Below, piece by piece: positions 34,257 to 45,881 of a stretch of 64,000 nt of DNA. Position 1 is the first letter of the stretch. Every line of letters starts with the position of its first letter. Location: contig OY992537.1 in the NCBI GenBank assembly GCA_963921195.1, forward strand, positions 151,251,844 through 151,315,843, given 5' to 3'. The notes beneath the pieces are model-generated. The model made no database searches and was not told the DNA's origin. It saw only the letters and a list, made by a program, of their open reading frames with translations. The stretch is from Pegoplata infirma (Eukaryota; Arthropoda; Insecta; Diptera; Anthomyiidae). Made by a program: the position numbers and the translations under genes.

Positions 34257-36267
34257 TCTATATCTATATCTATACTAATATTATAAAGAGGTAATGTTTG
34301 TATGTTTTTTTGTTTGTTTGTTTGTTTGTAGAAAGTAATCTCCGGAACTACTCATCCGATTTCAAAAAAGTTTTCAGCAATATTTAGAGTGTTCCTCCCG
34401 GACGGACATAGGCTAGGTTTCATCGACCACGCCCACTTCTACGCCCACTTTTTGACAAAAAACGTAAAATTTAAAAATCTTCAAAACTACTAAACCGATT
34501 TCAAATTTTTTTTTACCAATACATACTTGGAATGGTCCTTCATGGTGGACATATGCTGGGTTTCATTGACCACGCCCACATCTACGCCCACTTTTGATAA
34601 AAAAACTTAAAATTTTAATATCTATGAAACTACTCATCCGATTTCAAAAAAGTTTTCAACAATATTTAGAGTGTTCCTCCAGGGTCGACATAGGCTAGGT
34701 TTTATCGCCCACGCCCACTTCAACGCCCACTTTTGGCAAACAACTTAAAATTAAAATATCTATGAGACTACTCATCCGATTTTAAACATTTTTTCACCAA
34801 TATTTAGAGTGTTCCTCCAGGGTGGACATAGGCTAGGAATCATAGACCACGCCCACTTCTTCGCCTACTTTTTAGCCAAAAAACCTAAAATTTAAAAATC
34901 TCCTAAATTACTCATACGATTTCCAAAATTTTTCCACCAATGCTTAGTATGGTTCTTTAGTGTGGAAATATGCTGAGTTTCATTGACCACGCCCATTTAT
35001 ACGCCTACTTTTGGCACGAAAAACGTAAAATTATATATTATGAATCTACTCATCCGATTTCAAAAATTTTTTCAACAATATACATTTTGAATGGTCCTTC
35101 AGGGTGGACATGGGCTAGCTTTCATCAACCACACCCTTTCTACGCCCAGTTTTGGTTAAAAAAACGTAAAATTTCAAAATCTCTGAAACCACTAATTCGG
35201 TTCAAATTTTTTTTTTACAATATTAAGAATGGTCCTAGGGTTCATCGACGTAAAACTTTAAAATAGACGAAACCTTTTATGATGTTTCAAAAATGATTTC
35301 ACTAATATTTATAAATCTCATTCAGGGTAAGTTAGGGTAGGTTTCATTGACCGCACCCATTTTAAAGATCACTTTGGGTCAAAAGACTTCAAATTTAAAA
35401 ACCTTTAAGACTACTCATCCGATTTCGAAACATTCTGAAAACGTCTTTTTTGGAAATTCCGATTTTAATGGAGCAAATAGTTGCAAAGAAGTGAACTTTG
35501 TAACCTTTTCTATCTCCTGAAATATTGGTCATAGAAACTTGAAATGTGGATCCTAATGCCCAAAAAATCATTATTACTTCAACGCATGTTATGGAACGCA
35601 ATGAATTGGAATTCAATGAATTGAAACGAATAGAACGGGGAACGAAATGGGGTGATACGGGGAATGAAAGGATATCAATAATAACGATATAAGAACTCGA
35701 AAATGTTCAAGAAATTGTTTTACCGGAACGAACATGATTCCGGGTGTTAAATTATAAATTTAAAAACTCAACATTTGCATGGGTTATTGACCACTAGCCC
35801 ATATGGCTTTTGGGCATTACTCAGCAATTGTTGTACCTTAGGTTAATACTCTACTTAAGGTAAATTAACTGCGTAAGCACTAATTTTATTATTTCAGTAT
35901 AAGGTATTTAATTATTAATAATAATATATAGGTCATATAATTTTTTAGCTGTAAGCATTTTTCAGTTTTAATAGTTGTTATAAATAAAGATAAATATTTA
36001 ATAACGGCAGTTAGTCGAAAAACCTTAATTAACTCCGTCGTTTGTTTTATTTCCGTGTGTACTCCGTAAGTACACACCGGGCTAAACGGTGCTGTTTGAA
36101 TTTTATTGTTTGTTTTAAATAGTTTTTATTTAAGACTTCAACGGAAAAAATTTAATAAAATAAAGATTCTGCAGGGGGAAATTTTAGAAACGGGGACTCT
36201 AATCCTGATGCTTCTTTAATTCCGTATTTATTATTACCAGTGACAAAGTTCCAGGCGGGCCTGCTAG
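34257..36267 (+). mobile_element. Non-autonomous Helitron, 2.0 kb
   Basis: Starts TCTATATCTATATCTATACT followed by AATATTATAAAGAGG, a common insect Helitron 5' end. Ends with a hairpin CAGGC-GG-GCCTG and CTAG. Inserted between A (34256) and T (36268) with no duplication. The R-A copy at about 62050 shows the empty site CTAATATTAAATAA. The interior has about seven units of 140 bp containing CTCATCCGATTT and CCACGCCCAC. No Rep/helicase. Confidence 0.88.
36250..36267 (+). terminator. Helitron 3' hairpin and CTAG end
   Basis: CCAGGCGGGCCTGCTAG: a 5-bp stem CAGGC/GCCTG with a GG loop, one base before CTAG. This is the usual Helitron termination signal. Confidence 0.8.
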
Positions 36268-36445
36268 TATTAAATATTTTTATAAGAAACAAACACATAA
36301 AATAATTTTATAAGAAACAAACAAATTTCACATTGCTACCAACTTGATAATACAAAAATGAACGAACAGGGTTGTTTTTCTTTTTTGGTTTTATCTATTG
36401 AATTCTGTATAAGCGTTGTAAATAGTTGATTCAACTTTACTGATT

Positions 36446-37756
36446 AATAATAATAATAGTTTTGACCACATGATCAATTATTTTTATTTATACTTTCTAT
36501 TTATTTACAACTCATTTTTAATAAATTCCACCTAACCGAGAACTGGTAACAATGACCGTCGCACAGAGGGGTGAAATGCATCCAAAGTGGCGATTAATTC
36601 AATAGATGAACATTAACTTTCACAACCGTGTTTGGTACCAGGTTAAAGTAGATAAAATTCAACATCAATAATGGCAAAAAACAAAGTTCTAATTTGTATA
36701 CTTTATTTGCAGTGTGTGTTTAAAGTTCAATTATTTTTATTATTTTTGCGCGCATTGATTTAAAGTGAAAATTTTGATATTTCAAGTAATTATATTTTGT
36801 ATAAAGACTTCTAAAATTGAAAGCTTCATAATGGATCAGTCTACTTTAGGTATTTGAGCATATAAAAAAAATTTTTTGGTTTAGATAAATGTTTTGGAAA
36901 TATTAAAAAAAAAATAATAAAAATGCTCTAAAAATAGGGTATTTTTGATATAAATATTGAGTTTCAATAACTTTGTCTGTGAAAGAGTGAAAATCCGCCT
37001 ATATGGTCTTTAAATATATGATTTCATCTAATAAATCCCTGAATGTCCGTTTGCGGTTTTTTGCGGTTTTTGACTTATCAATTTTTTTGTGAAAGAACTC
37101 CAGTTGCTAAAAATCTATTTGAAAAAAAAAAAAGACTAAAAATAAAGTTGTTTTCATAATATTTTGTCCTTATATTCCGTATGGTAGTTGTAACTGCAGC
37201 TCATGAGTGTACTGTTTATAAGAGATGGGTGCGTGAGTTATTTTAAATCACGCACACGCACGCCCGCCCCCTTTTTGGGGCGTGGTTATAAAAAAATATG
37301 TAATAATAATGCAATTGTATTACTTAAGTGCAAAAACCAATAAAAATTAATTTGCAATGATTAATCGCAAGGGTGAAAGTGCCCCCTACGTCCCCCTCCG
37401 AGCCCCTATCAAAAATGCCCCCCAAATTTTTTTGTAGTTTTGTAACGTTTTGGATGGTATAGAAGATTCGGCACATCACTCTTACTTGTTGTGTTAAAAT
37501 ACTCTCAATTTCCATATTTTTGGTATTTTGTTGTTTTTTGTTTTGTGAGAGATGAGTGCGTGAGTGATTTTGATGAAGATATACCATACATAACCTCATC
37601 AACTAGACCTTAAATTATTCTGTTCTGATCCTTTAAAAATTTTCGTCTGTAAATTTTTGAGATAAATGTTCACATTACCTGAATTAAGTGAAAAATTAAG
37701 TGAAAAATAAAAACTTGATTAAAATTGAATTAATACTAATAAGAATACATATTTTA
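36446..37756. other. A+T-rich spacer with a CACTCACG-type scrap
   Basis: No gene seen. Near 37225-37265 AGAGATGGGTGCGTGAG followed by CACGCACACGCACG is a remnant of the TAGAGATGGG element family (43076-44551). Confidence 0.55.
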
Positions 37757-38035
37757 TTTTAAGTAGATTTATTCTAGCTCGAGGTCATTATTTCATTTAC
37801 CAACTAAAACTATGATATTCTCATATTTTTTTTTTTTTTGCTAAATAATCTTGACAATGGGATCTGACAAATCCCGAAACACGTGTCGATTAAGTCTTGA
37901 AAAAAATTACCAACATAAATAAATTTACAAACGGAAAAATTAATTTCTTGAAAATTATTCTATGAGAATATCATAGTTTTAATAAGTAAAGGAAATAATG
38001 ACCTCGAGCTAGAATAAACCCACTCAAAACATAAT
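37757..38035. repeat. Inverted repeat around a GGGAT...ATCCCGAAACAC hairpin
   Basis: Outer arms TTCTAGCTCGAGGTCATTAT and ATAATGACCTCGAGCTAGAA pair, as do AACTATGATATTCTCATA and TATGAGAATATCATAGTT. The loop holds GGGATCTGACAAATCCC followed by GAAACACGTGTC. Confidence 0.75.
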
Positions 38036-38660
38036 ATTTTAAAGGTCGAATATAACAATTTTTATTTTTTAATAAAAATTAATCAGAATTTGAATACATA
38101 TTTTATTTATTTTATATTTATTTACTTATTCTTTTGATGTCAAAGTTACAGCGAAAATTGTGAATTAGGCTTTTTCCGAAAAACAGAAAAAAAAGTTTAA
38201 CAGGTAAAAATATTTTTTCCAATTTTTCTTCTGAAATGCTGCGTTTTATTAAATTATGATTATCCATTAATAAAAAATTTTTAATCTTCTGTTTCGGGAC
38301 TTTTTGAGATAAATTTGTACATTAATGAGATTTAGTGAAAAACAAAAATCGAATTTTAAATTAAAATTATACTAATAAAAACACATACGATATATTTACT
38401 TTTTTAAGTTTTTAATAGCACATTAAGTTCGCTATAATGTGCCATTTTATTTATAAATGTAAAGCTGTTTGTTCCAAAGTTACAGCAAAAATTGTGAAAT
38501 AAGATATTATATCCAAAAACAATAAAGCGCCTAACAGGTTAAAAAAAAATTTTTTTCCAATGTTTTTTTTTCGAAAATGCTGTGTTTTTATGTGTTTAAG
38601 ATTACTCATCAATAAAAAATTATAATATTTTAAAATTAAGTCTTCTATGTATTAATCGCC
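38036..38660. other. A+T-rich, no gene seen
   Basis: No conserved frame or recognisable element. Two diverged stretches (about 38110-38230 and 38440-38600) resemble each other weakly. Confidence 0.5.
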
Positions 38661-39755
38661 ATTTTAGGTATCATCCACCCCACTGTGCGATGGCGCATAT
38701 CCCCAAGTAGTCGGATTTAAAATTTTCGCAATGTGGGCGGAGAATTGAGGGAAAAGTGGCGTGGCAAAATTGGGATTTTTTAAAATTTTTACTTCTTTTG
38801 AAGCCCCCAAATTACTTAGGAAGCGGAAAATTGCATAGCATTTAGTTCTAACAATGGAGCATATCCTGAAGTAATCGGATTTTAATTTTTTAGACTGTGG
38901 AAGGAGAATTAAGAGAAAAATGGGGCGTGGAAAAATTGTGGTTTTTTAATATTTTAACTAATTTAAAGACCCCCAATGACCTATGAAGATGAATATTTAC
39001 AATTTTGCTTATTTTAAAGTACTCTAATGACTAAGGAAGCTGAAAATTTCCTAGCATATAGTCCTATCGATGAAGCATATCCTGAAGTAGTCGAAATTTA
39101 AACTTTTTGACTGTCGGCGGAGAATTGAAAGGAAATGGGGAGTGATAAAATTGGGATTTTTAACTTTTAACTTCTTTTGAATCCCCCAAAGGAAGCGGAA
39201 AATGCATAGCGTATAGTCCTAACGATGTAGTATATCCTGAAGTAATCGGATTTAAGATTTCTCGACTGTGGACGGAGAATTAAAAGATAAAAGAGCGTGG
39301 AAAAATTGGGTTTTTTAATATTTTAACTAATTTAAAGACCCCCAATGACTTAGGTATATGAAAATTGGCATGTACCTAAGACAAATAATTATATGTGCAT
39401 TTTTTCATATTGAGTTAAAGGAAAGAAAAGAAATTATTTTTTTGAGTTTGGTTAATATTTTATTATGTTTATATATAAGCATTAAAATCATAAACATTTT
39501 AATTTTATACCTTATTTTTTAGAACTGAAAATAACGAAAAAGGAAATGCTTCATATATTTTCTATAGAAAATAATTATATGTGCATAGAAGAAAATTCCT
39601 ATATATTCTTTTTGATTTGCAATGTAATTAAGTATTTTGTGAAAATTTGTTTTCGCCTTGTGTATTTAAACTTTTTTAAGCCTAGGAGGCATAAAACCCG
39701 CCAAGGTTTTTAATGTACCAATACCCCTTGTCCCCCGTTTTGTCATTATTTAAAG

Positions 39756-39995
39756 TTAAAGTCCTTTAATGGTCTTGTGCGGCTTTGACTTTGAAATGAC
39801 CTTGGCACAAAAGGTCCTAAAGAGGAATTTAATTGGGTGAAGGTCGGGACTAATGGCTGACCTCTTCAATACTGGTATGTTGTGCGCATATAGGAAGTTT
39901 TTTGTCAAACGAGTGACATGGATTTGAGCGTTATCTTGTGAGAATGTCCAATTATCTCCATACAGTTCGGTAGCAAAGTCTATTAAATGGTCCAC
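39756..39995 (-). pseudogene. Tc1-type transposase C-terminal fragment (left arm)
   Basis: A 79-residue reverse-strand frame with GDNWTFSQDNAQIHVTRLTK and HNIPVLKRSAISPDLHPIKF. These are the second catalytic Asp (QDNA.IH) and the SPDL.PIE..W region of the Tc1 DDE domain. The expected third acidic residue (Glu in PIENLW) reads Lys (PIKFLF), so the fragment could not be catalytic even if joined to the rest. The first Asp region is not in this arm. The fragment mirrors 40448-40633. It lies inside the folded element 39375-41002 and is a decayed relic. Confidence 0.8.
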
Positions 39996-40129
39996 AACAA
40001 ATAAAAATATATTTCTGCACTATTTTTATTGGAAACAAATCATATTCAAACCCTTCTTCATGATCCAAATGCATCTTATACCATGACGGATTCGAAACTG
40101 TGCTTTCGAAAATTGCACGTTTGGCGGAA

Positions 40130-40633
40130 ATGTGTTAAATCTCTACAAGAGAAGTGGTGACCATCAGCGCCATCTTAATTTAACTTTTTTTCGTCTTATT
40201 TAGTGATAAAAAAGTTTAATTTGGATGGCAATGATCGTCAACACCAATATTGGAGAGATTTAAGACAGCCGCGCCAAACGTGCTATTTGCAAAATCACGG
40301 TTGCGAATCCGTTATGGTATGGGGTGCATTTGGATGAAGAGGACGGTTCCGAATATGATTTGCCCATACTAAAAATAATGTAACAATATAATATTACTTG
40401 TTCGGGAACATTTAATAGACTTTTCTACCGAACCGTTTGGAGATAATTTGACATTCCACCAAGACAACGCTCCTATCCATGTAACTGGTTTGACAAAAAA
40501 CTTGTTTAATGCGCCCAGCATACCAGTGTTGAAATGGCCAGGCATTAGTCCTGACATAAACCTAAGTAAATTCCTCCTTAGGACCCTTTCTGCCAAGGTT
40601 GTTTCAAGATCAAAGCGGTACACTACGCGCTAA
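40130..40633 (+). pseudogene. Tc1-type transposase DDE-domain fragment (loop and right arm), frameshifted
   Basis: Read across shifted frames: FSDEKKFNLDGNDRQHQYWR (first catalytic Asp), then CESVMVWGAFG, then after stops TFHQDNAPIHVTGLTK (second Asp) and SIPVLKWPGISPDINLSKFL. This is the order of a Tc1-family DDE transposase, here about the last two thirds of the catalytic domain. In-frame stops and at least one frameshift occur between VMVWGAFG and TFHQDNA. The third acidic position is lost (LSKFLL where PIENLW is usual), as in the other arm. The unique loop segment holds the first Asp; the arm part is duplicated in inverted orientation at 39756-39995. Confidence 0.78.
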
Positions 40634-42060
40634 GGACTTAAATTTGCGATATTGACGAAACGAGGGAAAAATGGTATTGGCACATTAAAAAACTTGATTG
40701 GTTTTATGCCTCGTTGTCTAAAACAAGTATAAATATTCATTAAATATTCATATAACCTATTTATATTGTATATCAAAACCAAAATATATGAATTATCCTT
40801 TATGCACATATAATTATTTTCTATGAAGTATATTTTTATTCCTTATTTTCTGTATTAAAAAATAAAGTTAAAAATTAATGTTTTTATGATTTTAAAGCTT
40901 ACTTAAAAACATAACAAAATATCAACCAAACTTGAAAAAATATTTTGTTTTCTTTCCTATAACTCAATATAATACAGTCCACATATAATTATTTGTCTTA
41001 GGTATATAGTAGATTTCATGGGGAAGTTCAACACGAACCTGGATTTTTGACATCCAGTGTATGGGTGGGGAATAAGAAAGGCAAAGGGACGTGGTAACTT
41101 TATTTCCATCTTTTTTTTGTATATATAATTTTTTTTTTGTGTTTCTCTTATTTTTTGTGTATCCAGCGCCTTTTGGATCTCATTGATAAACTTAAAAGCT
41201 TAAAATTGGCATGTATATGGTAAAACACCAGGGACAAATTCTTACGAAGCCGGATTTTTTGCCTGTGGGCGGCGAATTACGAGAAAAAGGGGACTTGAAA
41301 ATATTAGTTTTTTTTTAAACATTTTAAAGTATTTTTAAGCTCCGCCCCAATAAATTAGGAAGCTGAAAATCCCTAACTAACTATGAAGCATATTCTAAAG
41401 TAGTCCGATTTAACATTTTTGGAATGTAGACGGAGCTTATCCTAAAGTAGTCAGATTTAACAAATTTGGAATATGGACGGAGAATTAAGATATGAAGAGG
41501 AATGGAAAAATTATGTTTTTACATCTTACCTAATTTTGAAGACACCTTATGACCTTGAAAGATGAAAATTGGGATGCATATGGTACGGATTATGGCAAAG
41601 ATAACTCTGACCTGGATATCCAGTGAAAGGGCGGAGATACAAAAAACCCGTTGTGAATTTTGTTCAGTTTATATATATAATCTGTAACGTAGCCGGATTT
41701 TCGGCCTTTAAGACAGGGGAGTGGTGGAAGACGGTGAAATTTAGTTTTTAAACATTTAAACTATTTCTGAAATCCCTATTGTCTAAGGAAACTGAAAATT
41801 GTAAAGCATAAAGTATTGACAATGGATCATATCCTTATGAAGTCAACTGTGTACGGAGAATTATAAGGAAAAATTGAAGTGAAAAAATTGTGTTTTTCAA
41901 AAATTTTTCTAATTTAAAACCCATCATGACTAAGAAAGATACAAATTGCCATGTATATAGGAGTGACCATGGGACAGATCCACACGATGGATTTTTGATA
42001 TCCGGTTTAAGAAGGGAAACAAAATGGTAGTGCTAAATTTAGTTCTAAAATTTTATCAAT

Positions 42061-43067
42061 AAAACCTTTTATAGTCATAAATTTTTTTTCCAGTTTGGGA
42101 AATACATTGATGTAACTCAATCTAGCAATATTAAATTTTTGAAGCACAAACATAATTTTTTATAAAGTTTGGTAAAAAAATAAGAATTATTAAGAAAATT
42201 GATTTGGTGTTCCGCCTGGCAGGGACAGGCTATTCGACTAGTATCATATATTTTAGAAGAAATGATATATCCTGGCATTAATAAAAGTAAAAAAAACAAT
42301 TGGATATTTATGTTTTTTAGTGCATATTTTAAGAGTTTTAGTGCATATTTCATCACATACGTGCTTTAGTTTGCTTCCAAACAAATTTATTTGCAATAAA
42401 ATAAAAAAATATATAAAAAACACCTTATATATTATCTTCCGGTATGCTATATTATTTCATTTCTCGTAACCTATAAAATATCATATATTTACACCTTACT
42501 CGTATTCTTCGTTATAAATTGATCTCTCATCCCCTGTTAAAATCAACAATGCTGCAATGTATAAAATAAGCAATGCTATCTATACCTTATTTTATACCTT
42601 ATTTGGTAATCTAAGTTTTGTTTTGTTTTGCGGGATTCAAAATATCCCGAAAATCCCATAATCAAAAAATCGGTATTCCCAAACATTTTTTTCAATCCCG
42701 AATCACGGGATTCAGAAAAACCGATCCCGATTGGAATACCTAAAATAAGGGTATAAAAGAATCGGTACAGCTGAAGTTTACACTCTTTCTTTATTTGAGT
42801 GAACTTGAATTTAGCCGAGTGAACTTGAATTTATGTCGGCCATTTTAGCTAATTTTGTAATAATCTTACCTTTTTATCTGGAACTAATTCTTCGTTATTG
42901 GCCACAACATTGCTCTCAGTTCCCACATATGAGTCCAAACATTTTATCTTCTTTGCATTTTTACTATTATCTATCTACAAACAAAATAAAAAAAGATAAC
43001 AAAGTTATAAGAGTAAAATTTAATAGACTGAAAAATATTTTAAAATTTATAGTTAATCGTTTAAAAT
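42061..43067. other. A+T-rich spacer, no gene seen
   Basis: Contains a short repeat with GGGATTCAAAATATCCCGAAAA and AATCCCGAATCACGGGATT motifs near 42635-42745. Otherwise nothing supportable. Confidence 0.5.
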
Positions 43068-43075
43068 GTTTTTAT

Positions 43076-44551
43076 TAGAGATGGGCGCGTGAGTGATTTT
43101 TGACTCACACTCACTCACTCACGACAGGAATTTTTGAATCACGCACACTCACTCACGACCATATTTTTTCTACTCACACTCACTCACAATCACGTGAATA
43201 AATTATGCCCTGATTCAGTATGTCGCACAAAGTGAGTGACTAGAAATTTTGTACGTAAAACAAAAACAAATTTGAGTTTTTTGTTTTTGTTTTACGTACA
43301 AATTTTGTAGTCACTCACTTCGACCGAGATAGCGAGTCGCACAGTTAAATACAACTCACATTCACGTGCAATCACGCAAGTTTCACTCACACTCACGTTG
43401 ACTCACACTCACGAAACTCTTATTTATAAAAAAAAAATTTAAACACTAAAATTTCAAAAATCTTTAAAAATTTTAAGCAAAAATTAAAGTTTAGCGAAAT
43501 TTTAATTTTTTTTTTTTGCTTTTTTGAGAATAATCACAATTGGAGCGGGAAGCGGTTTTCCGCCACTCTCCCCATACATTTTGTATGAAAACACAATTCC
43601 GCGGCGTTTTTCCGTCGAAATAGATTCTATTCTATTTTCATGGCGTTTTTTCTCTCTCTCATTTTTCCTCTCATTTTATTTTTTGGCGTTGCCGGATATT
43701 AAGCAAAAAAAGTATTGTTTTTTAGTACAGTTTTGTAAAATATAGTTTTAGTACAAATTTTTTGGCATATGGAAATAAACAACGAAGCAAAACATGAAAA
43801 AAATGCTTGGGAATTGTCAAAAAAAGTATGGAAAATTATGTAAACAATGGAGTTTGCTTAAAAATTCATAGAAATTGTAAATAAAAAAGATTTTCTTATG
43901 AATTTTTCTAGTTTTAAAAGATGCAATATGTAAAATTTGTTTTACCGAATGCGTATTTTATTTTTTATTGTTTTGAATAAAATAATTGTGCTATTCTATT
44001 TAATTATTTTCTTGTGATTAAACTGTTTTATAAGATTTTGTATCTTGATCTTAATTGAATGAGTTCTTATAATATTAAAAAAAAAATATTTTTTAAATAT
44101 AAAAAAAATGTTCTTGCCAAAAGTAAAAATTCTAAATAATTATCACATCAAATATGCATTTCCAAGTATGTATGTAAAAAATAATGTAAAGAAAACCGCA
44201 AACCGCTTGACGCTCAATTTAAATTAATCGCTCTCTCTTTGACGCGTTTTTCCGCTTCCCGCTCCAATTGTGATTAATCTCTTAAGCCAAATTTTACAAT
44301 TTTTTGTTGCTTTTTTTGGTACGAAAGAAAATATGAAGAGCAAATAAATCACGCAAACTGACGCAAAAAAATCGACTCACGCACACTCACTCACGCAAAA
44401 ATCTTACTCACGCACACTCACTCACGCAATTTTTTTCCCCACTCACACTCACTCACAATCACGTGAGTAAAATTGAATTAAGTCACACTCACGCGTGATC
44501 ATGCGTTAATCACGTGAATCACGCTCTAATCTGCTCATGTGCCCATCTCTA
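43076..44551. mobile_element. hAT-like element with CACTCACG clusters, 1476 bp
   Basis: Ends TAGAGATGGGCGCGTGAG / CTCATGTGCCCATCTCTA. The 8-bp duplication GTTTTTAT lies at 43068-43075 and 44552-44559. Both subterminal regions are dense in CACTCACGC/ACTCACACTCAC motifs. The centre holds a second palindromic element (43526-44281). Related ends occur in the FB-2 arms near 22530 and 26878. Confidence 0.88.
43526..44281. mobile_element. Nested TIR element, GAGAATAATCACAATTGGAG family (756 bp)
   Basis: Ends GAGAATAATCACAATTGGAG / CTCCAATTGTGATTAATCTC, followed inward by GCGGGAAGCG / CGCTTCCCGC. A related copy lies at 55290-55755. Target duplication not clear. Confidence 0.7.
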
Positions 44552-44591
44552 GTTTTTATAACCCCTCTGCTACACCTTAATCCATAATTAT

Positions 44592-44695
44592 TAGTGTCCG
44601 ACCGAATACGGAATTCGGACAAATTTTCACCATTCGGCCAAACCGAAGCCGAATATTAAAAAAAAAAAATAATATTTATGAAGTAAAAACCAGAA
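44592..44695 (+). mobile_element. hAT-type MITE of the TAGTGTCCGACC family, truncated
   Basis: TAGTGTCCGACCGAATAC and ATTCGGCCAAACCGAAGCCG match the left part of 13657-14089. The right part is absent. Confidence 0.75.
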
Positions 44696-44711
44696 AAAAC
44701 AAGTGAGAGTG

Positions 44712-45247
44712 CACAGAAAAAAATAAAAAAAATATTTGAGTAAATTTTTAATACTATTGAGTAAAAAATTACTCAATTTTGCACCAGTAAACGATTTAAT
44801 AATATTGAGTAAATTTTTAATAAAAATTTATTAAATGTTTAAAAAAATTGAGTAAATTTTTAATTGTTTTTATCTATATATTTATCTATTTTTTTTTTTA
44901 AGTTTAAAAAAGTATTAAATCTTTCTACAAAAAACAAAAAACTTGTTTTTCAAACTTTACCAAACATATTTATGTCTCAAAAACATAGGAAAATTTTATA
45001 AAGACGATTACAAACTTTCATATACATACACAAAAAACTATAAACTAAACGAGAATTCAAAAAACTTTGAAATTAAAAAAAAAAAAAAACAAAAAATTTA
45101 TAAAATTTTTATTAAATTATTTACTTAAATTGTTTTTAAAATTTTTAAGTAAATTTTTAATTGCGTCAATTAAAAAATTACTCCGTTTTTATTTTTAAAT
45201 TTAATCAAGTCATTACTCAAATTTGTTTCCTCCATATTTTTTCTGTG
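44712..45247. mobile_element. CACAGAAAAAAAT-ended foldback, copy 2 (about 536 bp)
   Basis: Same family as 30365-30817 in the opposite orientation. Flanks (AACAAGTGAGAGTG / TGTTAAATTCGGCC) look like a split mini-me/DINE 5' end. Confidence 0.7.
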
Positions 45248-45254
45248 TGTTAAA

Positions 45255-45780
45255 TTCGGCCATGTCGAATCTTTTATACCCTCCAACTAGGGTTGCCAGC
45301 CCAGTTGGAAAATGTGTCACAAAGGAAATTTCCACAGTGATTCCTTGAGGAAATGTCTTCAGGTTCTGACAAATCATAGGTAATCCTTGATGACATGTCC
45401 TAACATTGTTAGCACTGAATTTTTGCTTTAAGTTGTGAGGACGGAAGTCGGAAGCTCGTTTCCGCCCACACCAAAAGTACAAATCCATCCAAATGAATTA
45501 ATGAACGAATTACCTTGCTATTATTATTATTATTCTTATTAGTATTATTATTGTAATTTTGAACTATTATCGTTGTTATGAATTATTATCGTTACATTCT
45601 TTATTTTTTATTATTACTATCGTACTATTCAGGAATTCCCATATACTTAATAAACAACTTTTATATATAAATAAAACTACACGGTAGTGTTTATAGTGGG
45701 ATACTCTGGCAATTTATAAAACTCACCACATATATTTACATTCACCATACTCATATTCACACACACAGTAGCTGGTCAAT
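45255..45780. other. Spacer upstream of a promoter-like site; no gene seen
   Basis: Begins with a mini-me-like scrap (AAATTCGGCCATGTCGAA and ATACCCTCC). Then non-repetitive sequence, an ATT-rich run at 45525-45630, and an A+T-rich approach to the TATA box. No conserved frame. Confidence 0.5.
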
Positions 45781-45783
45781 CAG

Positions 45784-45856
45784 TATATAAGCAACAGCAA
45801 TCAAAAACTCGGTCAGTTTGCTGGTAGCTGTGAAGCAGTTCACTTGGGTAAGTCTC
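45784..45856 (+). promoter_or_regulatory. TATA/initiator core promoter and possible splice donor
   Basis: TATATAA at 45784-45790 and TCAGT at 45813-45817, with A (+1) at 45815, 31 bp from the TATA start: ideal fly core-promoter spacing. About 35 bp on, TTGGGTAAGT (45844-45853) fits a splice donor. The minisatellite follows at 45882. Could be the promoter of a retroposon or an LTR-like remnant. Confidence 0.5.
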
Positions 45857-45881
45857 TAGTTTACTAAGTTTATCGCGATTG

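Larger units (their letters stand above)
20692..36445 (+). repeat. Repeat R-A, copy 1, inflated by three insertions
   Basis: Begins CACTCAACCAAAAATCATTG, as does the 800-bp copy at 61535-62334. Removing insertions at 20994-21690, 21740-34075 and 34257-36267 leaves about 720 bp of R-A, which matches copy 2 and then diverges near 36445. The second copy shows the uninterrupted sequence at all three sites. TA-flanked ends in copy 2 suggest a Tc1/mariner-like MITE, but the inverted ends are weak. Confidence 0.75.
39375..41002. mobile_element. Folded Tc1-type element, 1628 bp
   Basis: Ends CCTAAGACAAATAATTATAT / ATATAATTATTTGTCTTAGG, flanked by TA (39373-39374 and 41003-41004). A neighbouring repeat unit (GGCATGTATATGG at about 41206) is the empty site. 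The length equals a normal Tc1 element, but both arms carry the 3' part of the transposase gene in opposite orientation, so the 5' coding half has been replaced by an inverted copy of the 3' half. Confidence 0.85.
38660..42060. repeat. Diverged tandem repeats (about 150-200 bp units), interrupted by a Tc1-type element
   Basis: Recurring blocks GGCGGAGAATT, AAAATTGGGATTTTT, AAGACCCCCAATGAC, TATCCTGAAGTAATCGGATT and GAAAATTGGCATGTA occur at irregular spacing on both sides of 39375-41002. No coding content. Confidence 0.7.

Noticed and set aside
45640..45880. LTR of a retrovirus-like element
   Set aside because: A TATA box and initiator are present, but no matching second LTR, primer-binding site or clear TG...CA ends could be found.
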